Source: Abiotrophia sp965245735
GTDB taxonomy: Bacteria > Bacillota > Bacilli > Lactobacillales > Aerococcaceae
Length of the DNA: 42,653 bases
NCBI GenBank assembly: GCA_965245735.1
Contig: CBDFAX010000017.1
Coordinates: forward strand, 1-42,653
Reading direction: 5' to 3'
The notes beneath the pieces were generated by a model. The model did not search any database. It worked only from the letters and a program-made list of their open reading frames with translations, and had not been told where the DNA came from. The number at the start of each line of letters is the position of its first letter. Positions within the stretch are counted from its first letter, which is position 1. The position numbers were made by a program, and so were the translations under genes. Positions 1-8,065 of this stretch are shown one piece after another.

Positions 1-261
1 GATGGCTTCTTGGACGGTAGCCTTGAGCTGTTCTGAGTCGAAGCCCGCCTTCTTGCCCTGTTCAGGCTCTTGGTCGGCTGGCGCTTCTTGCTTGCTTGGC
101 GCTTCCTGGTCCGTCACTTGGGCTTGGTCTTGGGCCTCGGCTGGCTTCTCTACTTGGTCAGCTGATTTTGCTTGGGCCGAAGCTTCTAGGAGACGAAGGG
201 CTTCATCCATGGTAATAACTTGTTGTTTGACTAATTCAATGATTCTTTCTTTCTCATTCAT
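1..261 (-). CDS. DUF4097/SHOCT-like protein, N-terminal part (cut by window edge)
   Basis: Only the first 87 codons are in the window; the gene runs off the left edge. The start is the ATG at 261, preceded by AAGGAG. The N-terminus reads MNEKERIIELVKQQVITMDE and continues ALRLLEA, a short helical motif of the kind placed in front of DUF4097-type (putative adhesin/stress) domains in Firmicutes. After it comes a low-complexity stretch rich in Ala, Gln, Glu, Lys and Pro. The DUF4097 body itself is not visible, so the family assignment rests on the N-terminal helix pattern alone. The gene has its own promoter and a dyad upstream, so it appears to start its own transcript. Confidence 0.6.
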   Translation of the reverse strand, partial: MNEKERIIELVKQQVITMDEALRLLEASAQAKSADQVEKPAEAQDQAQVTDQEAPSKQEAPADQEPEQGKKAGFDSEQLKATVQEAI

Positions 262-306
262 ATCTCTCACTCCTTAAATGAGGGCTTATTTCTTAACTAC
301 ACCCTT

Positions 307-335
307 ATTATGCCAGTTTTCCACTAGTTTGACAT
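307..335 (-). promoter_or_regulatory. Candidate promoter of the DUF4097-type gene
   Basis: On the minus strand ATGTCA (-35, 330-335) is followed after 17 bases by CATAAT (-10, 307-312), about 45 bases before the start codon. The -35 is weak, so the promoter may need an activator; a dyad lies just upstream. Confidence 0.45.
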
Positions 336-339
336 AGGG

Positions 340-368
340 CCTAGGACCGATATTTACTCGGACCTAGG
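340..368. promoter_or_regulatory. Imperfect dyad upstream of the promoter (candidate operator)
   Basis: CCTAGGACCGA (340-350) and TCGGACCTAGG (358-368) form inverted arms with one A/A mismatch around a 7-base centre. The dyad lies 4 bp upstream of the weak -35 hexamer, where an activator would bind. It is not followed by a T tract on either strand, so it is not a terminator. Confidence 0.4.
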
Positions 369-438
369 GATGAAAAGAGCGACTGACAGGTCTCAGCCGC
401 TTTAAGCGCATAACTTATTCTAAGTTATAAGGGAAAAT

Positions 439-621
439 ATAAATTATTATATAATGAAGATGTGACGAACCCGCCAAGCAAAAGCCTATTAAATCAGTCT
501 TTTCCAATCAAAAGACGAACGTTCTTGTGAAATTCGCCTGACTTTGTGAAAAGCGGCTAAGTAAGACCGTAAAAATCATGGCGCTAAACCCTATTTATTA
601 GTGTAACACTAATAAATAGGG
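439..621 (+). repeat. Long copy of a dispersed intergenic element (~183 bp) ending in a perfect hairpin
   Basis: This fills most of the 262-668 spacer. Three anchors are shared with the copy at 22727-22907: ATAAATNATTATATA (439), AAAAGACGAACGTT (510) and a CCCTATTTA hairpin (589). The offsets are identical in both copies (71 and 79 bases). The hairpin has 16-bp perfect arms (589-604 and 606-621) around a single base. There is no ORF and no T tract after the hairpin, so it is not a classic terminator. A short palindrome, ATAACTTA-TTC-TAAGTTAT, precedes the element at 410-428. Confidence 0.65.
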
Positions 622-635
622 AAGAGTAGATAAAC

Positions 636-669
636 AAATAAGACTGGGACAAATGTCCCAGTCTTATTT
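636..669. terminator. Intrinsic terminator of uvrA
   Basis: AATAAGACTGGGAC and its complement GTCCCAGTCTTATT flank a 4-base loop. The outer A and T runs make it work in both directions. The stem ends inside the uvrA stop region. Confidence 0.85.
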
Positions 670-3497
670 TATTTTTTCAATAATGGTTTAAGGTACTGGC
701 CGGTGAAGGAGCCCTTGACTTTGGCTACTTCTTCCGGTGTCCCGGTGGCGATAATCTGACCACCGCGAACCCCACCTTCTGGTCCAAGGTCGATAACATA
801 GTCGGCGGTCTTAATGACGTCCAGATTATGTTCAATGACCACTACGGTATTGCCGGCTTGGACGAGGCGGTCGATGACCTCTAGCAACTTGCGGATGTCG
901 TGGGCGTGAAGCCCAGTCGTTGGTTCATCCAAGACATAGAAGGTGTTACCGGTCGAAACCCGCTGCAATTCGGCCGCCAACTTCATGCGTTGGGCTTCCC
1001 CACCTGACAGGGTAGTGGCAGACTGACCCAGGCTAATGTAGCCTAAACCAACATCTAGCAAGGTTTGGAGTTTGCGCTTGATTTTCGGAATAGCAGCGAA
1101 GAACTCTACCGCTTCTTCAACGGTTAAATCCAGCACTTCGGTGATGTTGAGCCCCTTGTACTTAATTTCCAGGGTCTCAGAATTATAGCGACGGCCACCA
1201 CAGACCTCACAAGGCACATAGACGTCTGGTAGGAAGTGCATCTCAATCTTGTTAATCCCGCCGCCGGCACAGGCTTCACAACGCCCGCCCTTGATATTGA
1301 AGCTGAAACGCCCCTTGTTATAACCGCGCAACTTAGCTTCATTGGTCTGGGCAAAGAGATCCCGTATATCGTCGAAGACCCCCGTATAGGTAGCCGGGTT
1401 ACTGCGTGGCGTCCGGCCAATCGGACTCTGGTCAATGTCGATAATCTTGTCTAAACTTTCGTAACCCTTGATCGACTTAAACTTACCTGGACGGGTCTTA
1501 GCCTTGGTCAGCTCCTTGAGCAAGGCTTGCTTAAGGATGGCGTTGACCAAACTGGATTTACCTGAACCCGAAACCCCCGTCACTGCTACAAAGCGCCCTA
1601 ATGGGAATTTGGCGGTGACATTCTGCAGGTTGTTCTCGCTAGCGCCCGTAACCGTCACCCAACCCTTGTCTTCCTGACGACGGCTGGCTGGCAAGGCGAT
1701 TTTCTCCTGACCCGACAGGTATTTGCCTGTTAAGGAATTTGGATTCTTCATGACTTCTTCCGGTGTCCCACATGCCACCACTTGGCCACCGTGCTCACCG
1801 GCGCCCGGCCCAATATCAATAATATAGTCGGCCGTCATCATGGTTTCTTCATCGTGTTCTACCACAATCAGGGTATTACCCAAGTCCCGCATCTGAGTCA
1901 GAGACTGAATCAGACGGGAATTATCACGTTGGTGAAGACCGATAGAAGGCTCATCCAAGATATAGAGGACCCCACTAAGGTTGGAGCCAATTTGGGTAGC
2001 CAGACGAATACGTTGCGCTTCCCCACCTGACAAGGAACCGGCTACCCGGCTCAGGGTCAGGTAATCTAAGCCCACATTATTGAGGAAGGTCAAGCGATCA
2101 GTCACTTCCTTGATAATTGGCTTGGCAATGACTTCATCAGCCGGCCCAAAGGTCAGGCTCTTGAAGTGAGCCAAGGCATCACTAATAGACAGTTCAGTAG
2201 CTTGGGCGATATTGAGGTCCCCTACCCGAACTGACAAGGCCGTTGGGTTGAGACGTTGGCCCTGACAGGCCGGGCAGATATGCTCGACCATGTATTGGCG
2301 CATAACTTCCTTGGTATAGTCGGAACCCGTATCATTGTAGCGGCGTTCCATATTGGTAATAACCCCTTCGAAGACCGTATCAACCGTCCGCGTGCCGGTG
2401 CCCGACATTGGGGTGTAGGTGAATTTGAAGCTGCGACCGTCTTTGACCCCATACTTAAGGTCTGCTTGCTGGGACTTTTTCAGCTTCTTATAAGGAACAT
2501 CCATGGGAATGCCTTCCTGCTCACAGAATTGGCGCATCATGGACATATAGTAGTTGGAACTGATCGGATTCCAGGCGACAAAAGCTCCTTCTTCCAAGGT
2601 GAGATTTTCATCGGGAATAGCCAAGGCCTCATCTACCACTAGACGGGAACCCAGACCATCACAGCTTGGGCAGGCACCAAAAGGCGCATTGAAGGAGAAG
2701 AGACGAGGCTCCAACTCGCCCATCTGGAAGTCGCCGTGCGGGCAGGCAAAGTGTTCATTGAAACGCAATTCCTGACCGTCAATGACATCGATGATGACAT
2801 AGCCTTCAGATAGTTTGAGGGCGGTCTCCATGGAATCGAAGAGGCGGGAGCGAACGCCATCCTTGATGACGACCCGGTCCACCACGACGTCGATATTATG
2901 CTTGTTATTCTTAGCTAGTTCAGGCACTTCGGTGACATCATAAACCTGACCATCCACTCGCACCCGGACAAAACCGTCCTTGTTAATCTTCTCCAGGGTC
3001 TTCTGATGCTGGCCTTTTTGATTACGAATCAGAGGGGATAGAATTTGGATTCGCGTACGCTCAGGCAGGTCTAGGATCTGGTTGACCATCTGCTCAACAG
3101 ATTGGCGTTGAATGGGAATATGGTGATGGGGACAGTAAGGTACCCCAACTCGAGCATAGAGCAAACGCAGATAGTCGTTAATTTCCGTTACGGTTCCGAC
3201 CGTTGAACGCGGGTTGTGGCTGGTTGTCTTCTGGTCGATGGAAATAGCCGGGCTCAAACCCTCGATAGAGTCCACATCTGGCTTATCCATTTGCCCTAGG
3301 AACTGGCGGGCATAGGCCGACAGGCTCTCCACATAGCGACGTTGGCCCTCTGCATAGAGGGTGTCAAAGGCCAGAGAGCTCTTGCCTGATCCGGATAGAC
3401 CCGTCACTACCACTAGCTGGTCACGAGGAATCTCTAGGTTAATATTTTTTAAGTTATGGGACCGTGCCCCTTTGATTACGATTTTATCTTTGGCCAT
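669..3497 (-). CDS. uvrA: Excinuclease ABC subunit A
   Basis: UvrA is the ATP-driven DNA damage sensor of nucleotide excision repair; it loads UvrB on lesions. The protein is 942 aa, the usual length. It has two ABC ATPase halves with Walker A motifs GLSGSGKSS and GVSGSGKSS, two signature LSGGEAQR motifs, and Cys-x2-Cys zinc modules (CPSC and CEAC...CEVC). The open frame extends to an ATG at 3533, but that codon overlaps the -10 box. The ATG at 3497 (MAKDKIVIKG) follows GAGGAGAAAG and is the better start. The gene has its own promoter and terminator. uvrB is not in the window. Confidence 0.97.
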   Translation of the reverse strand: MAKDKIVIKGARSHNLKNINLEIPRDQLVVVTGLSGSGKSSLAFDTLYAEGQRRYVESLSAYARQFLGQMDKPDVDSIEGLSPAISIDQKTTSHNPRSTVGTVTEINDYLRLLYARVGVPYCPHHHIPIQRQSVEQMVNQILDLPERTRIQILSPLIRNQKGQHQKTLEKINKDGFVRVRVDGQVYDVTEVPELAKNNKHNIDVVVDRVVIKDGVRSRLFDSMETALKLSEGYVIIDVIDGQELRFNEHFACPHGDFQMGELEPRLFSFNAPFGACPSCDGLGSRLVVDEALAIPDENLTLEEGAFVAWNPISSNYYMSMMRQFCEQEGIPMDVPYKKLKKSQQADLKYGVKDGRSFKFTYTPMSGTGTRTVDTVFEGVITNMERRYNDTGSDYTKEVMRQYMVEHICPACQGQRLNPTALSVRVGDLNIAQATELSISDALAHFKSLTFGPADEVIAKPIIKEVTDRLTFLNNVGLDYLTLSRVAGSLSGGEAQRIRLATQIGSNLSGVLYILDEPSIGLHQRDNSRLIQSLTQMRDLGNTLIVVEHDEETMMTADYIIDIGPGAGEHGGQVVACGTPEEVMKNPNSLTGKYLSGQEKIALPASRRQEDKGWVTVTGASENNLQNVTAKFPLGRFVAVTGVSGSGKSSLVNAILKQALLKELTKAKTRPGKFKSIKGYESLDKIIDIDQSPIGRTPRSNPATYTGVFDDIRDLFAQTNEAKLRGYNKGRFSFNIKGGRCEACAGGGINKIEMHFLPDVYVPCEVCGGRRYNSETLEIKYKGLNITEVLDLTVEEAVEFFAAIPKIKRKLQTLLDVGLGYISLGQSATTLSGGEAQRMKLAAELQRVSTGNTFYVLDEPTTGLHAHDIRKLLEVIDRLVQAGNTVVVIEHNLDVIKTADYVIDLGPEGGVRGGQIIATGTPEEVAKVKGSFTGQYLKPLLKK

Positions 3498-3531
3498 TGT
3501 CTTTCTCCTCTGGTTGAATCTTACCTTACCC

Positions 3532-3540
3532 ATTATAGCA
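3532..3540 (-). promoter_or_regulatory. uvrA extended -10 promoter
   Basis: The minus strand reads TGCTATAAT here, an extended -10 box, about 35 bases upstream of the chosen uvrA start. No good -35 is present. No LexA-type CGAAC-N4-GTTCG box was seen nearby. Confidence 0.6.
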
Positions 3541-3573
3541 CACTTAGTCTCCTAGGTGCGAAAATTTGTTCGC

Positions 3574-3606
3574 AAAAAAAAAGCGCCGACCCTCAAGGGC
3601 TAGCGC
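3574..3606 (-). terminator. Terminator ending the dnaX-to-tag operon
   Basis: The minus strand has the stem GCGCtaGCCC-ttga-GGGTcgGCGC followed by nine T residues. The 5' arm contains the tag stop codon (TAG), so stop and terminator overlap. Confidence 0.8.
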
Positions 3607-4166
3607 ACTGCTTGATAACAGAAACATTCTGGCTCGTGGTCATTGACCATGCCGATGGCTTGTAGATAGGAATAGACCGTCACACTGCCTAGGAATTTAA
3701 AGCCCCGCTTCTTGAGGTCTTTGGTTATGCGATCGCTTAGATCACTTCGGGTTGGCCGCTCCCCTGGGGGCGGAAAGACCACCTGGCCATCCGTAAAGTG
3801 CCAGATATAGGTGTCAAAGCTGCCCCATTCGGCCTGAACCTTGAGAAAGGCCTGGGCGTTGGCAATGGTCGCTCGAATCTTGCCCCGATGGCGGATAATG
3901 CCCGCATCCTGGGCTAGGCGTTCAACATCCTCTTCCTGATACTGGGCGATACGGCCATAGTCATAGCCTTCCAAGGCACGGGCAAAGTTAGCCTCCTTGG
4001 ATAGGACCAAGCGCCAGGACAAGCCCACATGGAAGGATTCTAGGACTAACCATTTGAAAAGGTCTAAGTCCTGATGCTGGGGCACACCCCAAACCTGATC
4101 ATGGTAGGCCTGATAATAATCCGGCATATTGGTGGCCCAGGCGCAACGTTTTTTACTTGCGTCCAT
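3600..4166 (-). CDS. tag: DNA-3-methyladenine glycosylase I
   Basis: Tag removes 3-methyladenine from alkylated DNA in base excision repair. The product from the ATG at 4166 is 188 aa, close to E. coli Tag (187 aa). The zinc ligands of the family are present: Cys8 in KKRCAW, His22 in YHDQVWGVP, and the His and Cys of NDHEPEC near the C-terminus. The signature EEDVERLAQDAGIIRHRGKI is also present. A longer frame begins at 4205 but would add residues inside the upstream gene without a good ribosome site. The start overlaps the end of the 66-aa gene by 14 bases, so translation is probably coupled. It is the last gene of the long leftward operon. Confidence 0.93.
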   Translation of the reverse strand: MDASKKRCAWATNMPDYYQAYHDQVWGVPQHQDLDLFKWLVLESFHVGLSWRLVLSKEANFARALEGYDYGRIAQYQEEDVERLAQDAGIIRHRGKIRATIANAQAFLKVQAEWGSFDTYIWHFTDGQVVFPPPGERPTRSDLSDRITKDLKKRGFKFLGSVTVYSYLQAIGMVNDHEPECFCYQAVR

Positions 4167-4353
4167 GGTCCTTGCCTTTGGCTTGGTCATCCTGGTCATG
4201 GTCATCTTCTAAGGCGCTTGGGTCAAAGGCGAATCGGTCGGTAGGATCGACGAATTCCTTCTCTTCTTCATCTAGGACCAGGCCTAATTTGGCCATGGCA
4301 GCCTCCAAGTCTTTATCATTTTTCAATAAGAAATCTTCATCTTTTAATGCCAT
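4153..4353 (-). CDS. Small acidic protein of unknown function
   Basis: A 66-aa protein I do not recognise. It begins MALKDEDFLLKNDKDLEAA, and its C-terminal third is rich in Asp and Lys (DDHDQDDQAKGKDHGRK). There is no membrane segment, signal peptide or Cys/His cluster. The start has a strong ribosome site (GAGGAGGAAGATTT before ATG) and the gene sits 16 bases after rsmI and overlaps tag, so it is very likely expressed as part of the operon. Confidence 0.7.
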   Translation of the reverse strand: MALKDEDFLLKNDKDLEAAMAKLGLVLDEEEKEFVDPTDRFAFDPSALEDDHDQDDQAKGKDHGRK

Positions 4354-4369
4354 AAATCTTCCTCCTCTA

Positions 4370-5242
4370 TTAGTCGGTCAGGTCGTGATAGGCCTGATAG
4401 ACGCTTTGTTTTTTCAGTCCGTATGTCTTGGCCACTTGCTTAATGGCTTGCTTAGCATTGAGGCCTTCTTGAGCCATGAGGTCTTGAACCAAGGCCTTGA
4501 GATCCGTCTCTGCGGTCAAGTCAGGTCCTGTCTCGACCTTGCCCCCGCCAGCTACCAGGAGGACACATTCGCCCTTGATTTCCTGGTCAGCTAGGCCCAT
4601 GAGCACTTGATGTACACTACCCCGAATGTAGGTCTCATAACGCTTGGTCAGCTCCCGAGCTATGACCACGGCCCGGTCCGGCCCCAATTCCTGACGAATG
4701 GCCTGCAAAGCCTGCTTGATTCGGTGGGGCGACTCGTAGAAGATAGCCGTCGAATCCTGGCCAGCCACTAAGTCTAAGACAGCGACCTGACCTTTCTTAT
4801 CCCTTGGGAAGAAGCCGTAATAGGTGAAGGTCTGGCAGGATAGGCCCGAAGCAATCAAGGCCGTCAGGGCCGCATTGGCGCCCGGCAGAGCCACCACTGC
4901 TAGTCCCTGGCTAAGGGCGGCATCCACCAAGGGATGACCCGGGTCATTAATCAGAGGCATGCCAGCATCTGACACCAAGGCCAAATCCTGACCTTGCGCC
5001 AAACGTTCTAACAAGGGCTGGAGACGGTCAGCCTGGCTATGCTCATGGAAGCTCTGCATAGGCGTCTCAATCTCAAAATGGTTTAAGAGTTTAATGGTGT
5101 TGCGGGTATCTTCCGCCAGAATCAAATCCGCTTCCTTGAGGTGGCGAATGGCCCGGAAGGTCATGTCTTCTAAGTTACCGATAGGCGTTGGCACCAAGTA
5201 GAGGGTGCCCCCCGCCCGGGACTCAAAGCTCCGTTGTTCCAT
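4370..5242 (-). CDS. rsmI: 16S rRNA (cytidine1402-2'-O)-methyltransferase
   Basis: RsmI methylates the ribose of C1402 in the ribosomal P site. The 290-aa protein has the tetrapyrrole-methylase fold signatures: LYLVPTPIGNLEDMTFRA at the N-terminus, LAEDTRNT, VSDAGMPLINDPG and LPGANAALTALIASGL. A C-terminal helical part ends KKQSVYQAYHDL. The start ATG follows GGAGGTGCAAG and overlaps the end of the GIY-YIG gene by 20 bases. This gene order (trmN6, GIY-YIG, rsmI) matches yabB-yazA-yabC of Bacillus subtilis. Confidence 0.96.
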   Translation of the reverse strand: MEQRSFESRAGGTLYLVPTPIGNLEDMTFRAIRHLKEADLILAEDTRNTIKLLNHFEIETPMQSFHEHSQADRLQPLLERLAQGQDLALVSDAGMPLINDPGHPLVDAALSQGLAVVALPGANAALTALIASGLSCQTFTYYGFFPRDKKGQVAVLDLVAGQDSTAIFYESPHRIKQALQAIRQELGPDRAVVIARELTKRYETYIRGSVHQVLMGLADQEIKGECVLLVAGGGKVETGPDLTAETDLKALVQDLMAQEGLNAKQAIKQVAKTYGLKKQSVYQAYHDLTD

Positions 5243-5555
5243 CTTGCACCTCCAAGGGAATAATTAAGGGTTGGCTGGCCGATAAGGACGTCAAGCCATG
5301 GCGGAAGAGATAGTCTTCTTTCTGGGCCCGAGTCAAGCGTTTAAATCGCGCCTCCGCCCGCATGGCCAGAGACCTACTAGGCCGCTCTTCAGCATAGAGC
5401 AGGCGAACCGGCCGGCGCTTGGCTTGTTGGGTATATTTGGCGCCCTTGCCAGCATTATGACTGGTAGTCCGCGCCTCTAAGTCCACCGTATAGCCGGTAT
5501 AGAGAGTATGGTCTGCGCAGTAGAGCACATAGAAAAAATACTGTTTAGTCGCCAT
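5223..5555 (-). CDS. GIY-YIG nuclease superfamily protein (YazA/UPF0213-like)
   Basis: A 110-aa single-domain protein. The GIY-YIG core is visible as FYVLY near residue 8 and YTGYT near residue 19, with a downstream Arg (LEARTTSHN) and a C-terminal RFKRLTRAQKEDYL segment. Members of this family are small GIY-YIG proteins of uncertain role, possibly acting on DNA. It overlaps trmN6 by 11 bases upstream and rsmI by 20 downstream, which indicates translational coupling. Confidence 0.9.
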   Translation of the reverse strand: MATKQYFFYVLYCADHTLYTGYTVDLEARTTSHNAGKGAKYTQQAKRRPVRLLYAEERPSRSLAMRAEARFKRLTRAQKEDYLFRHGLTSLSASQPLIIPLEVQDGTTEL

Positions 5556-6297
5556 AATATATTGCCTTCATTTCTGGGGTATATTGCTGATCAGGCCCAT
5601 AAATGACAATCGGCGGCTCCACCTTCAAGCCTTGGCGTCCCCCTGCGTAAATGGCTTCGACCAGCACCACCTTGGCTACCTGGTCGGCCTTGCCATAGGC
5701 AAATTGCAGGCGGTGAACACTAAAGCCCGCCCCTAGCAAGGTCTCCATCAAGTCATCTAGGCGATCTGGCCGATAGACACAGAAGAGCTTGCCCCGGGTC
5801 TTGAGCTGGCGCTTGGCCTGGGCCACCCATTGCTCCAAGGTTAGGTAGACCTCATGCCGGGCAATAGCATGGGAGGTCAGGTGGTGTTGGGTCTGTTTGT
5901 TAGTGACCGAGAAATAAGGGGGATTGCAAGTCACAACATCATAGAGGGGACGCGCCGCCTCCATGCTTTTGACATCCCCTTGGCGAAAAGTCAGCCGGTC
6001 CGTCAGATCATTGAGCTGGCAAGAGCGCTGGGCCATATCGACTAGGGCCTCTTGCAGTTCAATCGCATCTATGTGACCGGCTGTTTTGGCACTGAGCAGG
6101 AAGGGAATGACCCCTGTCCCACTACAGAGATCCAGAATTCTGGCCGTCTGACGTCGTGGCACCTTGGCAAAATAGGCCAAGAGAATGGCATCGACTGAGA
6201 AGGCAAAGTAGTCTGGATTTTGAATAATCGACAAGTTCTCGCGAGCTAGATAGTCTAGGCGCTCGCCGGGCTTAAGTAAGTCAGTCGCGTCTGTCAT
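5545..6297 (-). CDS. trmN6: tRNA1(Val) adenine37-N6-methyltransferase family protein
   Basis: A class I SAM-dependent methyltransferase of 250 aa. The SAM-binding motif is LDLCSGTGVIPFLL and the N6-adenine catalytic motif is NPPY (TCNPPYF). The N-terminus (RLDYLARENLSIIQNPDYFAFSVDAILL) is typical of the YabB/YfiC group that modifies A37 of tRNA-Val. The Bacillus orthologue YabB sits in the same place. The ribosome site CTAGGAGG overlaps the yabA stop codon. Confidence 0.9.
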   Translation of the reverse strand: MTDATDLLKPGERLDYLARENLSIIQNPDYFAFSVDAILLAYFAKVPRRQTARILDLCSGTGVIPFLLSAKTAGHIDAIELQEALVDMAQRSCQLNDLTDRLTFRQGDVKSMEAARPLYDVVTCNPPYFSVTNKQTQHHLTSHAIARHEVYLTLEQWVAQAKRQLKTRGKLFCVYRPDRLDDLMETLLGAGFSVHRLQFAYGKADQVAKVVLVEAIYAGGRQGLKVEPPIVIYGPDQQYTPEMKAIYYGD

Positions 6298-6306
6298 AGG
6301 GACCTC

Positions 6307-6699
6307 CTAGTGGTTGTCTCGCTGGAAACTATCCAGGAGATTCTGACAGAAGATACACTCTTCCCCTGGCTCTCGCTTCATACCATAGAAGGTATGGCAG
6401 ATATGGATGCCTTCCTGGTAGAAGGTCTGCAGGCGCTCGCGCCCCGCCTGTTGCCGTTTGGCTGGCGCCACTTGACTGGTCTCCTCCTGATGCTTGTCTT
6501 CTTGCTCTGGAGGCAAATCCGTCAGGGGCGGGCTGGCTTCGCTGACGACCGATGCTAACTGGGCATTGGCCATGCGAAGACGGTTATTTTCATGGGAAAG
6601 TTCTGTTACCTGGTGCTTGAGTTGCGCCATGGTATCACTTAATTGGCTAAACTGACTGTCCATTAGGGCCAGAATCTGGGTCAAGTTTGACTCATCCAT
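6307..6699 (-). CDS. yabA: Replication initiation control protein YabA
   Basis: YabA restrains DnaA by linking it to the DnaN clamp. The protein has an N-terminal leucine-rich coiled coil (roughly residues 5-55), a Gln/Glu-rich linker and a C-terminal zinc motif with the spacing H-x-C...C-x2-C (GIHICHTFYG...EECIFC). The ATG at 6699 is preferred (130 aa); a GTG two codons upstream is closer to the AAGGA site and cannot be excluded. In Bacillus and Streptococcus a ricT/yaaT gene usually sits between holB and yabA; here only 44 bases separate them. Confidence 0.93.
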   Translation of the reverse strand: MDESNLTQILALMDSQFSQLSDTMAQLKHQVTELSHENNRLRMANAQLASVVSEASPPLTDLPPEQEDKHQEETSQVAPAKRQQAGRERLQTFYQEGIHICHTFYGMKREPGEECIFCQNLLDSFQRDNH

Positions 6700-6743
6700 T
6701 AGCACAACATCCTTTCATTATCAATAAGAGTGAATTGGCTTGC

Positions 6744-7697
6744 TTAGCGCCCCGCCTTAAATCGTAAGACGCACTGTTCTAAAGCCAACTGAGGGGATAC
6801 ATTAGCCAAAATCCGCTGCTTAGCTTCTAGCAAGAGCTGGTTAAGCCGCAAGAGGTCAGCCTGGCTAGGCAGGCCTTGTTTGGCCAATTCGGTCAAGAAA
6901 TGTCCCTGGAAATCATAGGCTGCTGCCTTGGTTAGGAGCTGATGGGTCAGACGTAGGCAATAATCTGCTAGGTCCAAGCCGCCCTGCTGGGTCAGATCTC
7001 CTTTGAGTCGAGTCTGTAAAGCAACAAAGGCCATAGGGTCGCCCAGCACTAGCTGGCGATACCAGCCGTTCCAGGTCTTGATAGCCTGCTCAAACTGGGT
7101 CGCCTCATAGTCGCTCGTCCAGCGGGCCACCGTTTCCTCTCTGAAGCCCGCCAGAATCTGGGCGTGAACGGGCAAGACGCCGTGAGCCTCCCAGTCCGCT
7201 GCCTGGGCTTGGCGGTCTGGCGCCTCCAGATGCAGGACTTGAACCCGTGATAAAATGGTCGGCAGGAGCAAGTTAGCACTTGGACTCCAGAGGAAGAGAT
7301 AGACATTGTCCACCGGCTCCTCCAAGACGGTCAAGAGGGCATTGGCCGAAGAGGCATTGAGGCGCTCGGCCTGCTCAATAATAGCAAACTTACCACGCCC
7401 TTCTAGCGGGCTCTGGCCCAACCATTCCTTAAGTTCACGGACCTGGTCGACCTTGAGGGTCTGGCCTTGAGCCTCTAAGTAATAGATATCGGCATACTGG
7501 TTATCGGCAATCCGTTGACGGATAGTCCTTGGGTCGCCAGCGCTATCTGCACAGAAATAATCTTGGGCTAGGGCCGTCATGACGGCTCGCTTGCTGGTCA
7601 TGTCCCCACCTGTCAGCAGGTAGGCATGGGCTAGGTGGCCTTCCTGAACCTGCTGGGCAAAATAAGCCTTGAGGGCTTCGACGCTATAGGTAGCCAT
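6744..7697 (-). CDS. holB: DNA polymerase III delta' subunit
   Basis: Delta' is the rigid stator of the clamp loader. The 317-aa protein shows the delta'-type AAA+ fold: HAYLLTGG in place of a functional P-loop (TGGDMTSKRA has no GKT), the segment LNASSANALLTVLEEP, and the sensor LSRVQVL in place of SRC. Loss of the P-loop agrees with delta' being a non-ATPase subunit. It lies between darA and yabA with short gaps, as in other Firmicutes. Confidence 0.94.
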   Translation of the reverse strand: MATYSVEALKAYFAQQVQEGHLAHAYLLTGGDMTSKRAVMTALAQDYFCADSAGDPRTIRQRIADNQYADIYYLEAQGQTLKVDQVRELKEWLGQSPLEGRGKFAIIEQAERLNASSANALLTVLEEPVDNVYLFLWSPSANLLLPTILSRVQVLHLEAPDRQAQAADWEAHGVLPVHAQILAGFREETVARWTSDYEATQFEQAIKTWNGWYRQLVLGDPMAFVALQTRLKGDLTQQGGLDLADYCLRLTHQLLTKAAAYDFQGHFLTELAKQGLPSQADLLRLNQLLLEAKQRILANVSPQLALEQCVLRFKAGR

Positions 7698-7709
7698 ACC
7701 AGTCCCCGC

Positions 7710-8039
7710 CTAGAATTGGTGGAAGCTTTCGATTGGCAAGACGAAGACGGTTGCGCCCCCTACTTCAACTTTAACAGGTAGGTTGACAGCTGAGTCTAGC
7801 CCCATATCCAAATGGAGCGGAGCGCTGACATATTGTTCACGCGCCTTAGAACATTGGTCAATAATCTTCAAGACTTCCTCAATCCGTTCTTCCTCAATCC
7901 CAATCATAAAGGTAGTATTGCCGGCCCGTAAGAAACCACCGGTGGTAGATAACTTGGTGGCACGGACATTGGCATCATAGAAAGCGCGGCTCAATTCGTT
8001 TTGGTCTTGATCTTGAACAATGGCAATAATTAATTTCAT
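7710..8039 (-). CDS. darA: PII-like cyclic-di-AMP receptor
   Basis: DarA (YaaQ/PstA) is a small trimeric PII-like protein that binds c-di-AMP. The signature residues are clear: KLIIAIVQDQD at the N-terminus, TKLSTTGGFLRAGNTTFMIG in the ligand loop region, and VEVGGATVFVLPIESFHQF at the C-terminus. Two ATGs are adjacent; the one at 8039 gives 109 aa, the family length, and better spacing from AAGGAG. The one at 8042 would add a single Met. Confidence 0.95.
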   Translation of the reverse strand: MKLIIAIVQDQDQNELSRAFYDANVRATKLSTTGGFLRAGNTTFMIGIEEERIEEVLKIIDQCSKAREQYVSAPLHLDMGLDSAVNLPVKVEVGGATVFVLPIESFHQF

Positions 8040-8065
8040 CATGATACTCCTTCTCCTCTCTGTCT

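Noticed and set aside
510..523. CGAACGTT motifs considered as LexA boxes
   Set aside because: The Firmicute box needs CGAAC-N4-GTTCG; here the halves abut (GAACGTT), and the neighbouring genes on the relevant strand do not start there.
3498..3533. Longer uvrA start at 3533
   Set aside because: That ATG overlaps the TATAAT box and would lie upstream of the transcription start.
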